40,912 bases of DNA, taken from NCBI RefSeq assembly GCF_000420525.1, contig NZ_ATVC01000018.1, positions 1-40,912 of the forward strand. The letters run 5' to 3'. The notes under the pieces are model-generated. The model saw only the letters and a list, made by a program, of their open reading frames with translations. It had not been told where the DNA came from and searched no databases. Source of the DNA: Aquaspirillum serpens DSM 68 (lineage in GTDB: Bacteria; Pseudomonadota; Gammaproteobacteria; Burkholderiales; Aquaspirillaceae). The translations under genes and the position numbers were made by a program. Below, one piece after another: positions 24,486 through 34,351 of the stretch. The stretch's first letter is position 1. Each line of letters opens with the position of its first letter.

Positions 24486-24762
24486 GCAAGTACAAGGATT
24501 GCGCTTGGTGGGTAACAGCACGGTTGAAGCGATGGCGGTGAAACATGATGGTTTCCGGACCTATGTGGATGCCTATTTGCGTGGCGTGAATGTCGTTTCC
24601 ACTAGCAAAAACCGTGATGGTAGCTACGAAGCACGGGCTGAAATTGAAATTGATCGCGATTTCTACCGTCAATTTTTAATGGCCTATCAGTCGATGCAAG
24701 ATAACACGGTGAAGAAAACCTCCGCTGCCCCCGTGAAGGGCAACTATTACATCGCCCATTGA
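24349..24762 (+). CDS. FlgP-like LPP20 domain, C-terminal part (frameshifted)
   Basis: This frame encodes the conserved domain: IGVVGYGARPTTKGLSATQR, then MRAAKLDAYRAIAEQVQGLR and VDAYLRGVNVV, a clear LPP20/FlgP signature. FlgP is an outer-membrane lipoprotein that builds rings around polar flagellar motors together with FlgO and FlgT. On its own this piece lacks any signal peptide. A TGA stands directly before its ATG (24346-24348), so the break with the upstream lipoprotein start must lie after that point. Its stop overlaps the FlgT start (TGATG), which supports the pairing with flgT. Confidence 0.7.
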   Translation: MNAYKPIKIGVVGYGARPTTKGLSATQRHLLGMRAAKLDAYRAIAEQVQGLRLVGNSTVEAMAVKHDGFRTYVDAYLRGVNVVSTSKNRDGSYEARAEIEIDRDFYRQFLMAYQSMQDNTVKKTSAAPVKGNYYIAH

Positions 24763-25952
24763 TGTTTACCTTGTCCCGTTTTTCTTGTCGTACCGCAGTG
24801 CAATTTGCCCTGTTGGGTGCGCTATGCAGTGGCGCCAACGCAGATACTGGCGTGGCACCACTGCAATATGGCCTGACTGTTGCCCGTGAAATGGCTTATC
24901 AAGATGCGCTGCGAGAACGCAATCGCCGTCTTGGTATCAATATCTCGGTCAGCGAAACCCTACAAAGTGATGGTACGGCCTATCAAGCAGGTAAATTGCG
25001 TGGCCGCGCTTTATTTGATCGGCCCGCCATCATTGCGGAGCGACAAGAAAACAATTTGCTGTATCTCACCCTTGCTTCTGATTTTGGTGGTAGTTGTGTC
25101 GGGCAAGATAAACAACCACTGCGCCGCAGTGTGTTAATCACCCCGTTTTGGCCGCCGGCGCCTGATCGGGGGGGGAATGAGTTGGCCTCAGATTTGCCTC
25201 ATTGGCCCACTTGGCTTGGCAATCAGCTTGCCAGCACTGGCTGGTTTCGTACCGTTGGGGTAGCACCATGGAGTCCATTAACTGACGTTCATGCCCATCC
25301 TAGTAGTGGGAGCACCCAAGCGCGGCAGTTAGCTACACAACACCATGCCCAATTTATTGTTGCAGGGCGGATTCTTGATGCCAGTGTGAGTGGACGTGGG
25401 TGGCGGGTTGGCTCTTGGCTTTTGGGTGAAGATACCGCACCACAACAAGAACGCGATTGGGCGGCACCGATCTTGGTGCAAAAACCTACTGCCCGTCGTT
25501 GGCAATGGGAAATGTGGGTTTATGATGGTTTAACAGGTAATGTGCTGTGGCGTCAGCTATTCACCCACGATATGGCAGAAGCCAAGCCAGCACAGATTCA
25601 AGATTGGCTCGGTGAGATGGCCGCTCACATGACAGAGGCCCTATCATGTTTGCCTTTTACGGCACGAATTCTGCGGATTGAGAAAGGGCAGTTTTATCTT
25701 TCTGCCGGTGGTGAATCGTCTTTGGCGGTGGGTGATACGCTGTTGGTGTATCGGCAAGCACGCACATTCCCTCTTGCTGCTACTGCAACTGCTGATCCGT
25801 TAGGACTAGCGGAACAAATTGTTGGCAGCGTTACCGTGACGCAAGTACAGCCTTTGTTAGCAATTGCCACCGCTGCCGATGGCAATTTGCGCTCAGTGCA
25901 AGCTGGGGATTGGGTACGGCTTCCCCTCGCACCACGGCCACAAACAGATTAG
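24762..25952 (+). CDS. flgT: FlgT-like flagellar assembly protein
   Basis: The 396-aa protein has a signal peptide (cut near residue 28, GANA) and an N-terminal domain with AREMAYQDALRERNRRLG and NISVSETLQ. The middle domain, LRRSVLITPFWPPAP, resembles the TolB-like FlgT-M part, and the C-terminal SH3-like part reads ARILRIEKGQFYLSAG...AVGDTLLVYR. FlgT forms the H-ring outside the basal body in Vibrio and relatives. It follows the FlgP-like gene with a stop-start overlap. Sequence similarity to named FlgT is judged from domain order and motifs, not a search. Confidence 0.78.
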   Translation: MFTLSRFSCRTAVQFALLGALCSGANADTGVAPLQYGLTVAREMAYQDALRERNRRLGINISVSETLQSDGTAYQAGKLRGRALFDRPAIIAERQENNLLYLTLASDFGGSCVGQDKQPLRRSVLITPFWPPAPDRGGNELASDLPHWPTWLGNQLASTGWFRTVGVAPWSPLTDVHAHPSSGSTQARQLATQHHAQFIVAGRILDASVSGRGWRVGSWLLGEDTAPQQERDWAAPILVQKPTARRWQWEMWVYDGLTGNVLWRQLFTHDMAEAKPAQIQDWLGEMAAHMTEALSCLPFTARILRIEKGQFYLSAGGESSLAVGDTLLVYRQARTFPLAATATADPLGLAEQIVGSVTVTQVQPLLAIATAADGNLRSVQAGDWVRLPLAPRPQTD

Positions 25953-25991
25953 GCGGATACGCTGTGCTTATCCGCCATACTGCACGATTTC

Positions 25992-27611
25992 TTAGCTATT
26001 TTTCTTCTCGGCATAGACCAATTGACCTTCGGCCAAACGGAACACGCCACGTCCACAATCTTCCGCAATAAACTTTGAACGGCGCCCGACGGTAACGGTG
26101 GTGCCGCCAAAAATCCCTTCGCGCACCACAATATCAGCCTGATCGGCTAATTTTGCTTCTGATAACAAAGCGCGTTCCTCTTCCATTGCTGCCGAGATTT
26201 CCTCTGACACCTTACGCAAAGTATTACGCGCCCGTTCTAACATCTCGCGCTTGTCGGGTTTTTCTTGCAACAATTTAATTAATTTACTGAGGTCGGCATG
26301 TTCCCGTACCTTGGCGGCGATGGCTTGTTTTTTTGCTTCCATCATTTGTTGCAACAAAGGATTCACACCCACTGAAACACGTGTATGTCCACTGCCCGGC
26401 CCCCCCAAGAAATCGGCACTCACCCCTTGCGTAGCACGGATATAGCCACCCATGATGTAGCCTTTTTTGGTGCCTTTTTTGCCAACCTCAATTCGATTCA
26501 TCGCCATTACATCGGAATTGATTAAGGTCTCGCTGATATACACCGACTGTTCCGCAATCAAAATAGCATTTTCGATATAACGAGCGCGGATATTGCCCTT
26601 TGCACGAATACGTGGTGCAGGCGCATCACCTTCACCATGTGCCCCTTGGCCAATAATCCCGCCTTTGGCAATGATATTGCCGCCGGCCTCAATGTCGGCA
26701 GCTTCGATGGTACCTTCAACTGTCACATCACCACCGACTTTGATTTTCATGCCACTTTGCACATCCCCTGTAATCGTCAGGCTGCCAACAAAGTCAACAT
26801 TGCCGGTGCTGATATCCACCACCGCCATTTTGACCACCGGTTCGATATTCACCCCATCGCGCAATAACACCGGCTGACCGGCAACCGCCGCCCGCAACAG
26901 ATTGGGGTTTTCTGGATCAACCATCACCCCTTGCAAACGGCTGCCAAAGCGAGTGTCTTTACCGGGGGGCGGTGGAATATCCTCGCCCAACACATTTTTG
27001 CCTGCGACACCTAAGGTAGCTGGATGCCGTTGCATCACCGGCGCCCCTTCCGCCACTGTTGGAATGACACCAAGATCGCGTAAATCGACCTCGCCCTTTT
27101 CATTCATGCGCGGATGACGTTCACGATTGACACTCACCAAAGGCTCAAACCACGCATCTTTGCCCTGCTCGGGTGCGCGGCCTTGGGCGACGAGCACCAT
27201 TTCGCCGATCTGGTCGCGTACAGCATTCAACACCGCTTTAGCATCTAAACCAAAGCTAATGCCTTCCTTTTGCAAAGCAGCAACCGCATCTTGTGGCGAG
27301 GCGGCTTTCCCACCCCAAGCTGGTGACACTTTGAGGTAAGCGGTCAGACGATCAGGCACCACCGTGACATCATAATGGGCATCAATTTTTTGCCCGATGA
27401 CTTTAGAAAAGCCAGCCTCTTGGCTAAACGCCTGCACCACCACCCGCAGCGCATTTTCATCAATTTTCCAACCGGCATAACCCTGTTGTTCAACCCAACG
27501 CAACAAGCTAATGGGGTCGGTACGGGGCACATCTGCACCGTCAACCGGCGTATAGGTCAATACCAATTCGTTGGCATGGTTTTCATTCAGTGAGAGACCG
27601 GGCACAGGCAT
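25992..27611 (-). CDS. fapA: FapA/DUF342 family protein (flagellar assembly protein A)
   Basis: This 539-aa cytosolic protein begins PVPGLSLNENHANELV, with an N-terminal domain (about 1-170). A right-handed beta-helix follows, made of repeated glycine-rich turns (about 250-400: GSLTITGDVQSGMKIKVGGD, TIEAADIEAGGNIIAKGG). A coiled coil (about 415-490, KKQAIAAKVREHADLSK) and a C-terminal piece complete it. DUF342 proteins such as FapA are linked to polar flagellar placement or surface polysaccharide control. It converges on flgT from the opposite strand. ATG 27611 has GAGG 9 bases upstream; ATG 27620 is adjacent to it, so the former is preferred. Confidence 0.88.
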   Translation of the reverse strand: MPVPGLSLNENHANELVLTYTPVDGADVPRTDPISLLRWVEQQGYAGWKIDENALRVVVQAFSQEAGFSKVIGQKIDAHYDVTVVPDRLTAYLKVSPAWGGKAASPQDAVAALQKEGISFGLDAKAVLNAVRDQIGEMVLVAQGRAPEQGKDAWFEPLVSVNRERHPRMNEKGEVDLRDLGVIPTVAEGAPVMQRHPATLGVAGKNVLGEDIPPPPGKDTRFGSRLQGVMVDPENPNLLRAAVAGQPVLLRDGVNIEPVVKMAVVDISTGNVDFVGSLTITGDVQSGMKIKVGGDVTVEGTIEAADIEAGGNIIAKGGIIGQGAHGEGDAPAPRIRAKGNIRARYIENAILIAEQSVYISETLINSDVMAMNRIEVGKKGTKKGYIMGGYIRATQGVSADFLGGPGSGHTRVSVGVNPLLQQMMEAKKQAIAAKVREHADLSKLIKLLQEKPDKREMLERARNTLRKVSEEISAAMEEERALLSEAKLADQADIVVREGIFGGTTVTVGRRSKFIAEDCGRGVFRLAEGQLVYAEKKNS

Positions 27612-27790
27612 CTTGATCATCCTCTTGTTATGTCTTTCCGCCATTGCCAGCCACCGGCAATGCGAAATGGGCTGCCAAGCATAAAGACAGCAAGTGCGGC
27701 ATTATCGTCTGTCTTGCCTTGACTGGCGAGTGTTGAACGGCACGAAACCGTTATACTTGTCGTTTCTGCCAATTTTTTTATCGTGAGAAT

Positions 27791-28861
27791 ATGATGCCCC
27801 CTCTACAAAACGATACTTTTTTACGTGCCCTGTTACGTCAACCGACTGAATACACCCCCATTTGGATGATGCGGCAAGCAGGGCGTTATTTGCCAGAATA
27901 CCGCGCTACTCGTGCCCGTGCTGGCCACTTTTTGGCCTTATGCAAATCGCCAGAATTGGCAACCGAAGTGACTTTGCAACCGCTGGAACGCTTTCCCCTT
28001 GATGCAGCAATTTTATTCTCTGACATCCTGACGATTCCTGATGCAATGGGGTTAGGGCTGTATTTCGCTGAAGGGGAGGGGCCTAAATTCGAGCGGCCCG
28101 TACGTGATGAAAAAGCGATTTTGGCACTCAGCAAGCCCGATGTTGGCACCGAGTTGGCTTATGTTATGGATGCGGTCAGCAGCATTCGCCGCGCATTACA
28201 AGGTCGAGTGCCATTGATTGGTTTTAGCGGCAGTCCGTGGACTTTAGCCTGCTATATGGTCGAAGGCGGCGGTTCGGACGATTTCCGCCGCGTGAAAACC
28301 TTGGCTTATGATCGGCCTGATTTAATGCACCATTTATTATCAGTGACCGCCGATACTGTCACCGATTATCTAAACGCCCAGATTGCCGCCGGTGCACAGG
28401 CGGTACAAATTTTTGATACTTGGGGCGGTGCTTTGGGTCATGCCGCCTATCGTGAATTCTCGCTCTCTTATATGCAGCGCATTATCAGCGGTTTGACTCG
28501 TGAAGCCGAAGGCCGCCACGTACCGGTGATCGTGTTTACCAAAAATGGTGGGCAATGGATTGAAGACATTGCCGCGATTGGATGTGATGCTATCGGTTTA
28601 GATTGGACAACCGATCTTGCTGTAGCCAAACAAAAAGTCGGCGATAAAGTCGCGCTGCAAGGTAACTTTGACCCTGTTGCCTTACATGCCCAACCTGCGG
28701 CGATTGAGCGTGAAGTAGCGCGCATTTTGGCGAGTTACGGTCAAGGTCATGGTCATGTGTTTAACCTTGGTCATGGCATTGGTCAAACTGTTCCACCTGA
28801 ACATGCCGCTGCTTTGGTCGAAGCCGTGCATCGTCTGTCCCGTCCTTATCACGCTGTATGA
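27791..28861 (+). CDS. hemE: Uroporphyrinogen decarboxylase
   Basis: HemE removes four carboxyl groups from uroporphyrinogen III on the way to heme. The 356-aa length is typical. The substrate-binding motif [15 protein letters not shown] spans 24-38 (Arg28, Arg32). The essential Asp78 lies in LFSDIL, and [16 protein letters not shown] is present. Two ATG codons stand in tandem at the start. The gene is divergent from the FapA gene, with a 179-bp gap that must hold both promoters. Its stop overlaps the priA start (ATGA), so hemE and priA are coupled. Confidence 0.97.
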   Translation: MMPPLQNDTFLRALLRQPTEYTPIWMMRQAGRYLPEYRATRARAGHFLALCKSPELATEVTLQPLERFPLDAAILFSDILTIPDAMGLGLYFAEGEGPKFERPVRDEKAILALSKPDVGTELAYVMDAVSSIRRALQGRVPLIGFSGSPWTLACYMVEGGGSDDFRRVKTLAYDRPDLMHHLLSVTADTVTDYLNAQIAAGAQAVQIFDTWGGALGHAAYREFSLSYMQRIISGLTREAEGRHVPVIVFTKNGGQWIEDIAAIGCDAIGLDWTTDLAVAKQKVGDKVALQGNFDPVALHAQPAAIEREVARILASYGQGHGHVFNLGHGIGQTVPPEHAAALVEAVHRLSRPYHAV

Positions 28862-31044
28862 CCTTGTTTGACACGCCCTACACGGTACAAGTGGCGTTAG
28901 ATGTACCGTTAGATCGTTGTTTTGACTACATCGCCCCTGCCCCGTTGCCGATTGGGCAGCGGGTGGTGGTGCCGTTTGGCCCACGCCAATTATGCGGTGT
29001 GGTGATGGGGGCCGGTAGCCTTGAGCCTCCAGCAAAATTGCGCCCCATTCAGACAGTGCTAGACGATTTGCCACCGCTACCGACTGCTTGGCTGGATTTG
29101 GTCAAATTTGCCTCCGATTACTATTTATATCCCCTCGGTGCGACACTATTCACCGCCTTACCAACGCGTTTGCGGCAGCCCAAGGCATGGCAGGCAAAAA
29201 CCGACCCGATCTATCGTTTGACTGAAGCTGGCAAATTATCAGCCCACTGCTCAACGCGTGCTCCCCGCCAACAAGCCTTACTTGATGTGTTGCGACAACA
29301 GCCTTTATCCCTGTCTCACGCTAAACAACATTACCCAACAGCGGCTAAGTTGCTGGAAAAATGGCGGGGGCAGGGATGGGTGAGTGTGGAGGATACCGCC
29401 ACCGGTGAGATTCCACCGCTGGCGTTGGGGCCTCAGCCTCCCCTGACTACTGCACAAACGGAGGTTGTACAGGCACTACAACAAACAGCCACCGGTTTTA
29501 GCGTGACACTGTTACATGGCATCACCGGCAGTGGCAAAACAGAGGTCTATCTGCGCCGTATTGCCGAGGTATTAGCACAGGGTAAACAGGTGTTGGTGTT
29601 AGTCCCTGAAATCAGCCTCACTCCCCAGCTCGAAGCCCGTTTTCGGCATCGGTTTCCACATACACCGATGGTCAGCTTGCATAGCCAACTAGCCGAGGGT
29701 GAACGGGCTCAGGCTTGGGTGGCGGCGTGGCAACAACAAGCGCAATTGGTGATTGGCACCCGATTAGCGGTGTTTACCCCTCTGCCCGCGCTCGGTTTAA
29801 TCGTGATTGATGAAGAGCACGACAGTTCTTTTAAGCAACAGGAAGGGCTGCGCTATTCAGCACGCGATTTAGCTGTTTGGCGTGCTCGGCAAACCCAGAT
29901 ACCGATTGTTCTCGGTTCGGCCACCCCAAGCCTCGAAACCCTAGCCAATGTGCAAAGTGGCCGCTATCGCTATTTGGCTTTGAATCAACGTGCCTCTGGT
30001 GCGCCTCTGCCAACGGTACAACTGGTTGATGTTCGGCAACAGCCGCTTGATGCGGGTCTCTCTCCGCCGGCGCTGGCCGCAATCAACCACCGTTTGCAAC
30101 AACATGAACTCAGCTTAGTGTATGTCAATCGTCGTGGTTATGCCCCAGCATTGGCTTGTGGTGAATGTGGTTGGTTGGCGGCCTGTCCTTGTTGTTCTGC
30201 CCGCTTGGTGTGGCACAAGCCACAACAACGGTTGCGTTGCCATCACTGCGGCCATCAACAACGTATCCCTCCGGCCTGTCCGAGCTGTGGCAATGTGGAT
30301 TTACGTCCCTTGGGGCAAGGCACACAACGGCTGGAGGAGGTATTACAGCAGCACTTTCCTTCTGCCCGTATTGCGCGCATCGACCGCGATACCATGCAAC
30401 GTAAAAGCGGCTGGGATGAGCTTTTGGGAAAAATTGCCCGACATGAATTAGATATTCTGGTCGGCACCCAAATGTTAGCCAAAGGACACGACTTTCCGGC
30501 ACTGTCCTTAGTCGTGGTGTTAAATGCCGACGGTGCGCTGTATAGCGCTAGCTATCGGGCAAGTGAAACCCTATTCGCTGAATTAACCCAAGTGGCAGGA
30601 CGAGCCGGACGGGCAAACAAACGTGGTGAAGTGTTAATTCAAACCCAATTGCCACAAGACCGCCTGTATCAAGCCTTGGTAAAACATGATTTCCAAGGGT
30701 ATACCCAACATCTGTTGCAAGAACGACAACAACTCGGTTGGCCGCCGTATTGTTATCAAGCCTTGTTGCGTGCCGAAGCACCACAGCTAGCAACGGCCTT
30801 GGCCTTCTTAGAGCAGATTTATCAAGATTGGCACACTCAAGGGGAGGCCTATTTATTCCCCCCACAACCTGCGGCGATGACTCGCTTAGCCAATCGGGAA
30901 CGAGCCCATTTATTGTGGCAAGCCGAACACCGCAACCAACTGCGCACTGTGATGCAAGCACTTCGCCCGCATCTGGCTCAGTACGCTCGCGCCTATGGTC
31001 AGGGCTTACGCTGGTCGTTAGAGATTGATCCTTGGGAGGCCTAA
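28858..31044 (+). CDS. priA: Primosomal protein N' (replication restart helicase)
   Basis: PriA reloads the replisome at stalled forks (3'-5' helicase). The 728-aa protein has the N-terminal DNA-binding domain (about 8-105, starting [18 protein letters not shown]), Walker [10 protein letters not shown] (about 220) and the DEEH box (about 317). The aromatic-rich loop [19 protein letters not shown] and a zinc-binding cysteine cluster (about 434-480, CGECG...CPCC...CHHCG...CPSCG) also match. It overlaps hemE by 4 bp. Confidence 0.97.
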   Translation: MTLFDTPYTVQVALDVPLDRCFDYIAPAPLPIGQRVVVPFGPRQLCGVVMGAGSLEPPAKLRPIQTVLDDLPPLPTAWLDLVKFASDYYLYPLGATLFTALPTRLRQPKAWQAKTDPIYRLTEAGKLSAHCSTRAPRQQALLDVLRQQPLSLSHAKQHYPTAAKLLEKWRGQGWVSVEDTATGEIPPLALGPQPPLTTAQTEVVQALQQTATGFSVTLLHGITGSGKTEVYLRRIAEVLAQGKQVLVLVPEISLTPQLEARFRHRFPHTPMVSLHSQLAEGERAQAWVAAWQQQAQLVIGTRLAVFTPLPALGLIVIDEEHDSSFKQQEGLRYSARDLAVWRARQTQIPIVLGSATPSLETLANVQSGRYRYLALNQRASGAPLPTVQLVDVRQQPLDAGLSPPALAAINHRLQQHELSLVYVNRRGYAPALACGECGWLAACPCCSARLVWHKPQQRLRCHHCGHQQRIPPACPSCGNVDLRPLGQGTQRLEEVLQQHFPSARIARIDRDTMQRKSGWDELLGKIARHELDILVGTQMLAKGHDFPALSLVVVLNADGALYSASYRASETLFAELTQVAGRAGRANKRGEVLIQTQLPQDRLYQALVKHDFQGYTQHLLQERQQLGWPPYCYQALLRAEAPQLATALAFLEQIYQDWHTQGEAYLFPPQPAAMTRLANRERAHLLWQAEHRNQLRTVMQALRPHLAQYARAYGQGLRWSLEIDPWEA

Positions 31045-31133
31045 AGCATCTTGCTAGAGTTTATGCTCATCCCCATGTGCAAGGTCTGCAATAGACTAAT
31101 CACTTATCTCACCGAGGAAAAGGAAACCGCACC

Positions 31134-31400
31134 ATGACCGCCACCGCCAAAGTTCGTATGTATACCAGTGCTGTTTGCCCCTATTGCCAGATGGCAGAAC
31201 GTTTGTTGCAACAAAAAGGGGTGGGCGATATTGAGAAAATTCGCGTTGACCTAGAGCCCACACAACGTGAAGCGATGATGGAATTAACCGGTCGCCGTAC
31301 CGTGCCACAAATTTTCATTGGTGATACCCATGTTGGTGGCTATGACGATTTATCTGCGCTTGAACGGGCAGGGAAATTAGACGTGTTGTTAAGCGCCTAA
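31134..31400 (+). CDS. grxC: Glutaredoxin 3
   Basis: This is a small glutathione-dependent thiol-disulfide oxidoreductase of 88 aa. The redox motif CPYC (15-18) is followed by the cis-Pro motif RTVPQIFIGD and the glutathione-binding GGYDDL. The ribosome site (GAGGAAAAGG) lies before the ATG. It is followed by secB, an order common in proteobacteria (grxC-secB-gpsA). Confidence 0.96.
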   Translation: MTATAKVRMYTSAVCPYCQMAERLLQQKGVGDIEKIRVDLEPTQREAMMELTGRRTVPQIFIGDTHVGGYDDLSALERAGKLDVLLSA

Positions 31401-31455
31401 ATGCACGCTAACAGCAATTTCTGTTATTCTCAAATCTCCTTCTTTTTTCACCTAT

Positions 31456-31474
31456 CGGCCCGTTTTACGGGCCG
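31456..31474. terminator. Hairpin between grxC and secB
   Basis: CGGCCCGT-TTT-ACGGGCCG is a strong 8-bp stem 25 bp before the secB ATG. It is followed by CTGTTTT, a short T tract, so it is either a weak terminator for grxC or a structured secB leader. Confidence 0.5.
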
Positions 31475-31498
31475 CTGTTTTAGAAAGTTTTCTTTGTC

Positions 31499-31948
31499 AT
31501 GAGCGAACAACAAGAGCTGCAACCCACTTTCTCGATTGAAAAAATCTACGTCAAAGACCTGTCGCTCGAAATTCCAAATGCACCACAAGTGTTTTTGGAG
31601 CGCGAATCCCCAGAAATTGATCTGCAATTGAATCTGGGTGCACAACAGCTGGAAGAAGGGATTTTCGAAAGCTCGATCACTATCACCGTCACCGCCAAAT
31701 TGGCAGACAGCAAAACCATGTTCTTGGTAGAAGCCACCCAAGCGGGTATTTTCCAAATTCGTCATATTCCAGCCGAAGAATTAGATCCTATCCTCGGTGT
31801 AGCATGCCCAAATATCCTGTTCCCTTACTTGCGTGAAACGGTGTCTGACGTCGTCAACCGCGCAGGCTTCCCACCTGTTTTATTGTCGCCAATCAACTTC
31901 GATGCGCTGTACGCACAACGTGTCGCTCAAGCTAGCAATGAAGCGTAA
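31499..31948 (+). CDS. secB: Protein-export chaperone SecB
   Basis: SecB keeps precursor proteins unfolded and passes them to SecA. The 149-aa protein has [20 protein letters not shown] near the start and GILQ-type strands (here [11 protein letters not shown]). The C-terminal half has the conserved [15 protein letters not shown] and the motif [16 protein letters not shown]. The SH3 gene downstream overlaps its 3' end by 11 bp. Confidence 0.97.
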   Translation: MSEQQELQPTFSIEKIYVKDLSLEIPNAPQVFLERESPEIDLQLNLGAQQLEEGIFESSITITVTAKLADSKTMFLVEATQAGIFQIRHIPAEELDPILGVACPNILFPYLRETVSDVVNRAGFPPVLLSPINFDALYAQRVAQASNEA

Positions 31949-32402
31949 AGCACGCCAACGGGTGTCAATCGCTGGCCTAGCAGGGGGATTTGCCCTGCTG
32001 CTGGCGATGCCGGCCTCGGCGCTAGAATTCCGCTCGGTCAAACAACATGGCAGCATCCTCTACGATGCGCCGGCGAGTTCAGCAAAAAAACTGTTCGTCG
32101 TCAGCCGTGGCTATCCGGTAGAAGTGTTAGCAGAACAAAATGGTTGGTCACGGATACGCGATGCGTCCGGCGGTATTGCTTGGATTGCAACACCTGACTT
32201 GCTAAAACAGCGCACTGTTGTTGTCACCTCGGAACAAGCCGAAGTCCGCCAAGCACCACAAGCCACCGCCCCCCTGTTATTCACTGTGGCGAAAGACGGT
32301 GTTTTAGAGCTGATAGAGCCACCCAAAGGGGGATGGGTCAAAGTGAAACACCGTGATGGTGTCAGCGGTTATGCCCGCATTCAGTTTTTTTGGGGTCTGT
32401 AA
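31938..32402 (+). CDS. Exported bacterial SH3-domain protein
   Basis: The 154-aa protein has a signal peptide (basic MKRKARQRV, hydrophobic core, cut near SALEF). Two SH3-like repeats follow: [20 protein letters not shown]...[15 protein letters not shown] and [20 protein letters not shown]...[16 protein letters not shown]. Such domains bind cell-wall peptides in the periplasm. It overlaps secB by 11 bp, and the gpsA ATG follows its stop with no gap, so all three are one transcript. The partner is unknown. A longer upstream frame lies inside secB and was rejected. Confidence 0.88.
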   Translation: MKRKARQRVSIAGLAGGFALLLAMPASALEFRSVKQHGSILYDAPASSAKKLFVVSRGYPVEVLAEQNGWSRIRDASGGIAWIATPDLLKQRTVVVTSEQAEVRQAPQATAPLLFTVAKDGVLELIEPPKGGWVKVKHRDGVSGYARIQFFWGL

Positions 32403-33395
32403 ATGCGTTTAACCGTACTCGGTGCTGGTGCGTGGGGTACGGCCCTCGCCATCGCTTACGCGCGGCATCCAGAACATCAGGTGACCCTGTGGGCACGTGA
32501 TGCACAACATATCGCACAACTGGCACAACAAGGTGAAAACAGCCGCTATCTTGCCGGTGCGCCCTTACCGCCATCACTTGCTCTCAGTGCTGATTTTTCG
32601 GCAGCGGTGAGTGATGCAGACTTGCTGTTGGTCGTTACGCCAATGGCAGGGTTACGCCCGACATTGCAACAGCTGGTAGAGCAACAACAGTGCAAACCGC
32701 TGTTGTGGGCATGTAAAGGGATTGAAGCCAACACCGGCTTATTACCCCATCAGGTCGTTGCCGAATGCTATCCACCCGATGTGCCTGTCGGCGTTTTATC
32801 TGGCCCCAGCTTTGCCAAAGAAGTCGCCGCTGATTTGCCGGCGGCTTTAGTGTTGGCGTCGCATGATGTCGATTTTGCCGACCGAACCGCCCAAGCTTTG
32901 CACAATCCCCGCTTGCGCTTATATGCGAGTAGCGATGTGATTGGGGTGGAAATCGGCGGCGCGGTCAAAAACGTGATGGCGATTGCGGCAGGCATGGCCG
33001 ATGGTTTGCAATTTGGCATGAACAGCCGCGCAGCGTTAATTACCCGAGGACTGGCAGAGATGGCGCGTTTAGCCAGCCGTTTGGGCGGCGAAGCGCATAC
33101 GCTGTCGGGATTGGCTGGGATGGGTGATTTGATTTTAACCTGTACCGGTGATTTATCGCGCAACCGGCGTGTTGGACAAGCCCTCGCCAGCGGCAAGACT
33201 TTGCCAGAGATTTTGGCGGAACTTGGTCATGTCGCCGAGGGCGTTGCTACCGCTTATGAAACACAACGGCTGGCGCAGGCGCTACAGGTGGATATGCCAA
33301 TCACCGAAACCGTATGTGCAATCTTATCCGGCACCGTCAGTATTCATACCGCCGTCAGTCAATTACTAGAACGTGGCCCGCGCCACGAATTCTAA
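32403..33395 (+). CDS. gpsA: NAD(P)-dependent glycerol-3-phosphate dehydrogenase
   Basis: GpsA makes sn-glycerol 3-phosphate from DHAP for phospholipid synthesis. The 330-aa protein has the N-terminal dinucleotide motif [12 protein letters not shown] (4-15) and LLWACKGIE. It also has the catalytic Lys region [15 protein letters not shown] and the substrate motif [14 protein letters not shown]. It directly follows the SH3 gene and converges on a small DUF2256 gene, with stops overlapping by 4 bp. Confidence 0.97.
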   Translation: MRLTVLGAGAWGTALAIAYARHPEHQVTLWARDAQHIAQLAQQGENSRYLAGAPLPPSLALSADFSAAVSDADLLLVVTPMAGLRPTLQQLVEQQQCKPLLWACKGIEANTGLLPHQVVAECYPPDVPVGVLSGPSFAKEVAADLPAALVLASHDVDFADRTAQALHNPRLRLYASSDVIGVEIGGAVKNVMAIAAGMADGLQFGMNSRAALITRGLAEMARLASRLGGEAHTLSGLAGMGDLILTCTGDLSRNRRVGQALASGKTLPEILAELGHVAEGVATAYETQRLAQALQVDMPITETVCAILSGTVSIHTAVSQLLERGPRHEF

Positions 33396-33532
33396 GCGCG
33401 GCGCTGTTGGCGACAACGGTTAGAACAATAGCGCACCTCGTCCCATACTTTGGCCCATTTTTTTCGCCATACAAAGGGCCGGCCGCAGCATAAACAAATT
33501 TTGCTTGGTAAGGTTAGTTTGTGGTGTGTCAT
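33392..33532 (-). CDS. DUF2256 family zinc-finger microprotein
   Basis: This 46-aa ORF ([13 protein letters not shown]...) contains the DUF2256 signature: [14 protein letters not shown], then [11 protein letters not shown]. Cys13, Cys16 and two Cys in YCSNRC form a likely zinc site. The family is small, basic and of unknown function, often next to cryptochrome/photolyase genes elsewhere, but not here. The ATG lies only a few bases past the T run of a strong hairpin, and I see no ribosome site, so expression may need read-through from the SDR-folE2 transcript or another start. Confidence 0.85.
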   Translation of the reverse strand: MTHHKLTLPSKICLCCGRPFVWRKKWAKVWDEVRYCSNRCRQQRRA

Positions 33533-33535
33533 AGC

Positions 33536-33559
33536 AAAAAAGGGCGGTTTTCACCGCCC
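33536..33559 (-). terminator. Rho-independent terminator after the folE2-SDR transcript
   Basis: On the minus strand, GGGCGGT and ACCGCCC form a 7-bp stem followed directly by six T. It lies about 40 bp past the SDR stop and just before the DUF2256 start codon. Confidence 0.9.
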
Positions 33560-33598
33560 AATCAGGGAGAACGCTGCACGCCGTTTCCGCTGGTGAGG

Positions 33599-34351
33599 TC
33601 AGACCGCTGGACGTTGTAAGCTGGCTTGCCCACCATCGACAGCAATGACTTGCCCCGTGATATGGCGTGCCGCTGGTGATAATAAGAAAGCCATCAAACC
33701 AGCGACATCTTCTGGCTCGGCTACTTGTCCTAATGGATTCATGCTTTGCATCCGCGCTTCCGCTTCTGGGTTAGCCAAGAAACGGGCTGCCAACGGTGTC
33801 CGTGTTAACCCCGGCATCACCGTATTCACTCGAATACCTTTATTGGCATAACTGGCAGCGGCGCTCATCGCCAACGCTGCCACTGCTGCTTTTGCGCTGG
33901 CAACAGCTTCATGATTAGGAAAACCACTGTGCGGCATCGCCACCAGCGAGCCCACTAATACTGCCGCCGCAGGATGGCGACGCTTTAAGGCCAAGGCCGT
34001 GAAAGCGCGTAAGGCACTAAACGCGGTAAAGGTATTTTGCCGCCAGACTGTTTCAAATTCATCTTCACGACATAGGTGCAGCGGTTTTAAGCTAATCGAA
34101 CCAACACAATGCGCAAAACCATCAATCACCGGCTGTTGTTCGGCAAGCTGTTGAATGGCCTGTTCTGCTGCGCCACTGACGGTTAAATCGGCACTGACAT
34201 ACGCGGTCTCTGGGCCCAGCTCTGCCGCCAACTGCGCTAGTTTGCTCTCATCTCGCGCTAGCAATAACAGCTGGTGGCCTTGTTGATGCAGTTGCTGTGC
34301 TAAGGCACGGCCAATACCACCGGTGGCACCTGTGATTAAAATCGTGCTCAT
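33599..34351 (-). CDS. SDR family oxidoreductase with an atypical active site
   Basis: The 250-aa Rossmann protein has the cofactor motif TGATGGIG (7-14), Ser135 in VGSL, Asn106 and Lys154. The usual YxxxK reads V150-ASA-K154 (NHEAVASAK), so the catalytic Tyr is missing. The structural NAG motif reads HCVGS. The C-terminus RHITGQVIAVDGGQ is standard. It is either a subfamily with a different mechanism or a non-catalytic binder. The ATG overlaps the folE2 stop (ATGA), so it is coupled to pterin synthesis. A role in pterin reduction (as FolM in other bacteria) is tempting but unsupported by motifs. Confidence 0.88.
   Translation of the reverse strand: MSTILITGATGGIGRALAQQLHQQGHQLLLLARDESKLAQLAAELGPETAYVSADLTVSGAAEQAIQQLAEQQPVIDGFAHCVGSISLKPLHLCREDEFETVWRQNTFTAFSALRAFTALALKRRHPAAAVLVGSLVAMPHSGFPNHEAVASAKAAVAALAMSAAASYANKGIRVNTVMPGLTRTPLAARFLANPEAEARMQSMNPLGQVAEPEDVAGLMAFLLSPAARHITGQVIAVDGGQASLQRPAV

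Noticed and set aside
31833-31937. Extended N-terminus for the SH3 protein inside secB
   Set aside because: The internal ATG at 31938 gives a proper signal peptide, while the extension is a second frame of secB.
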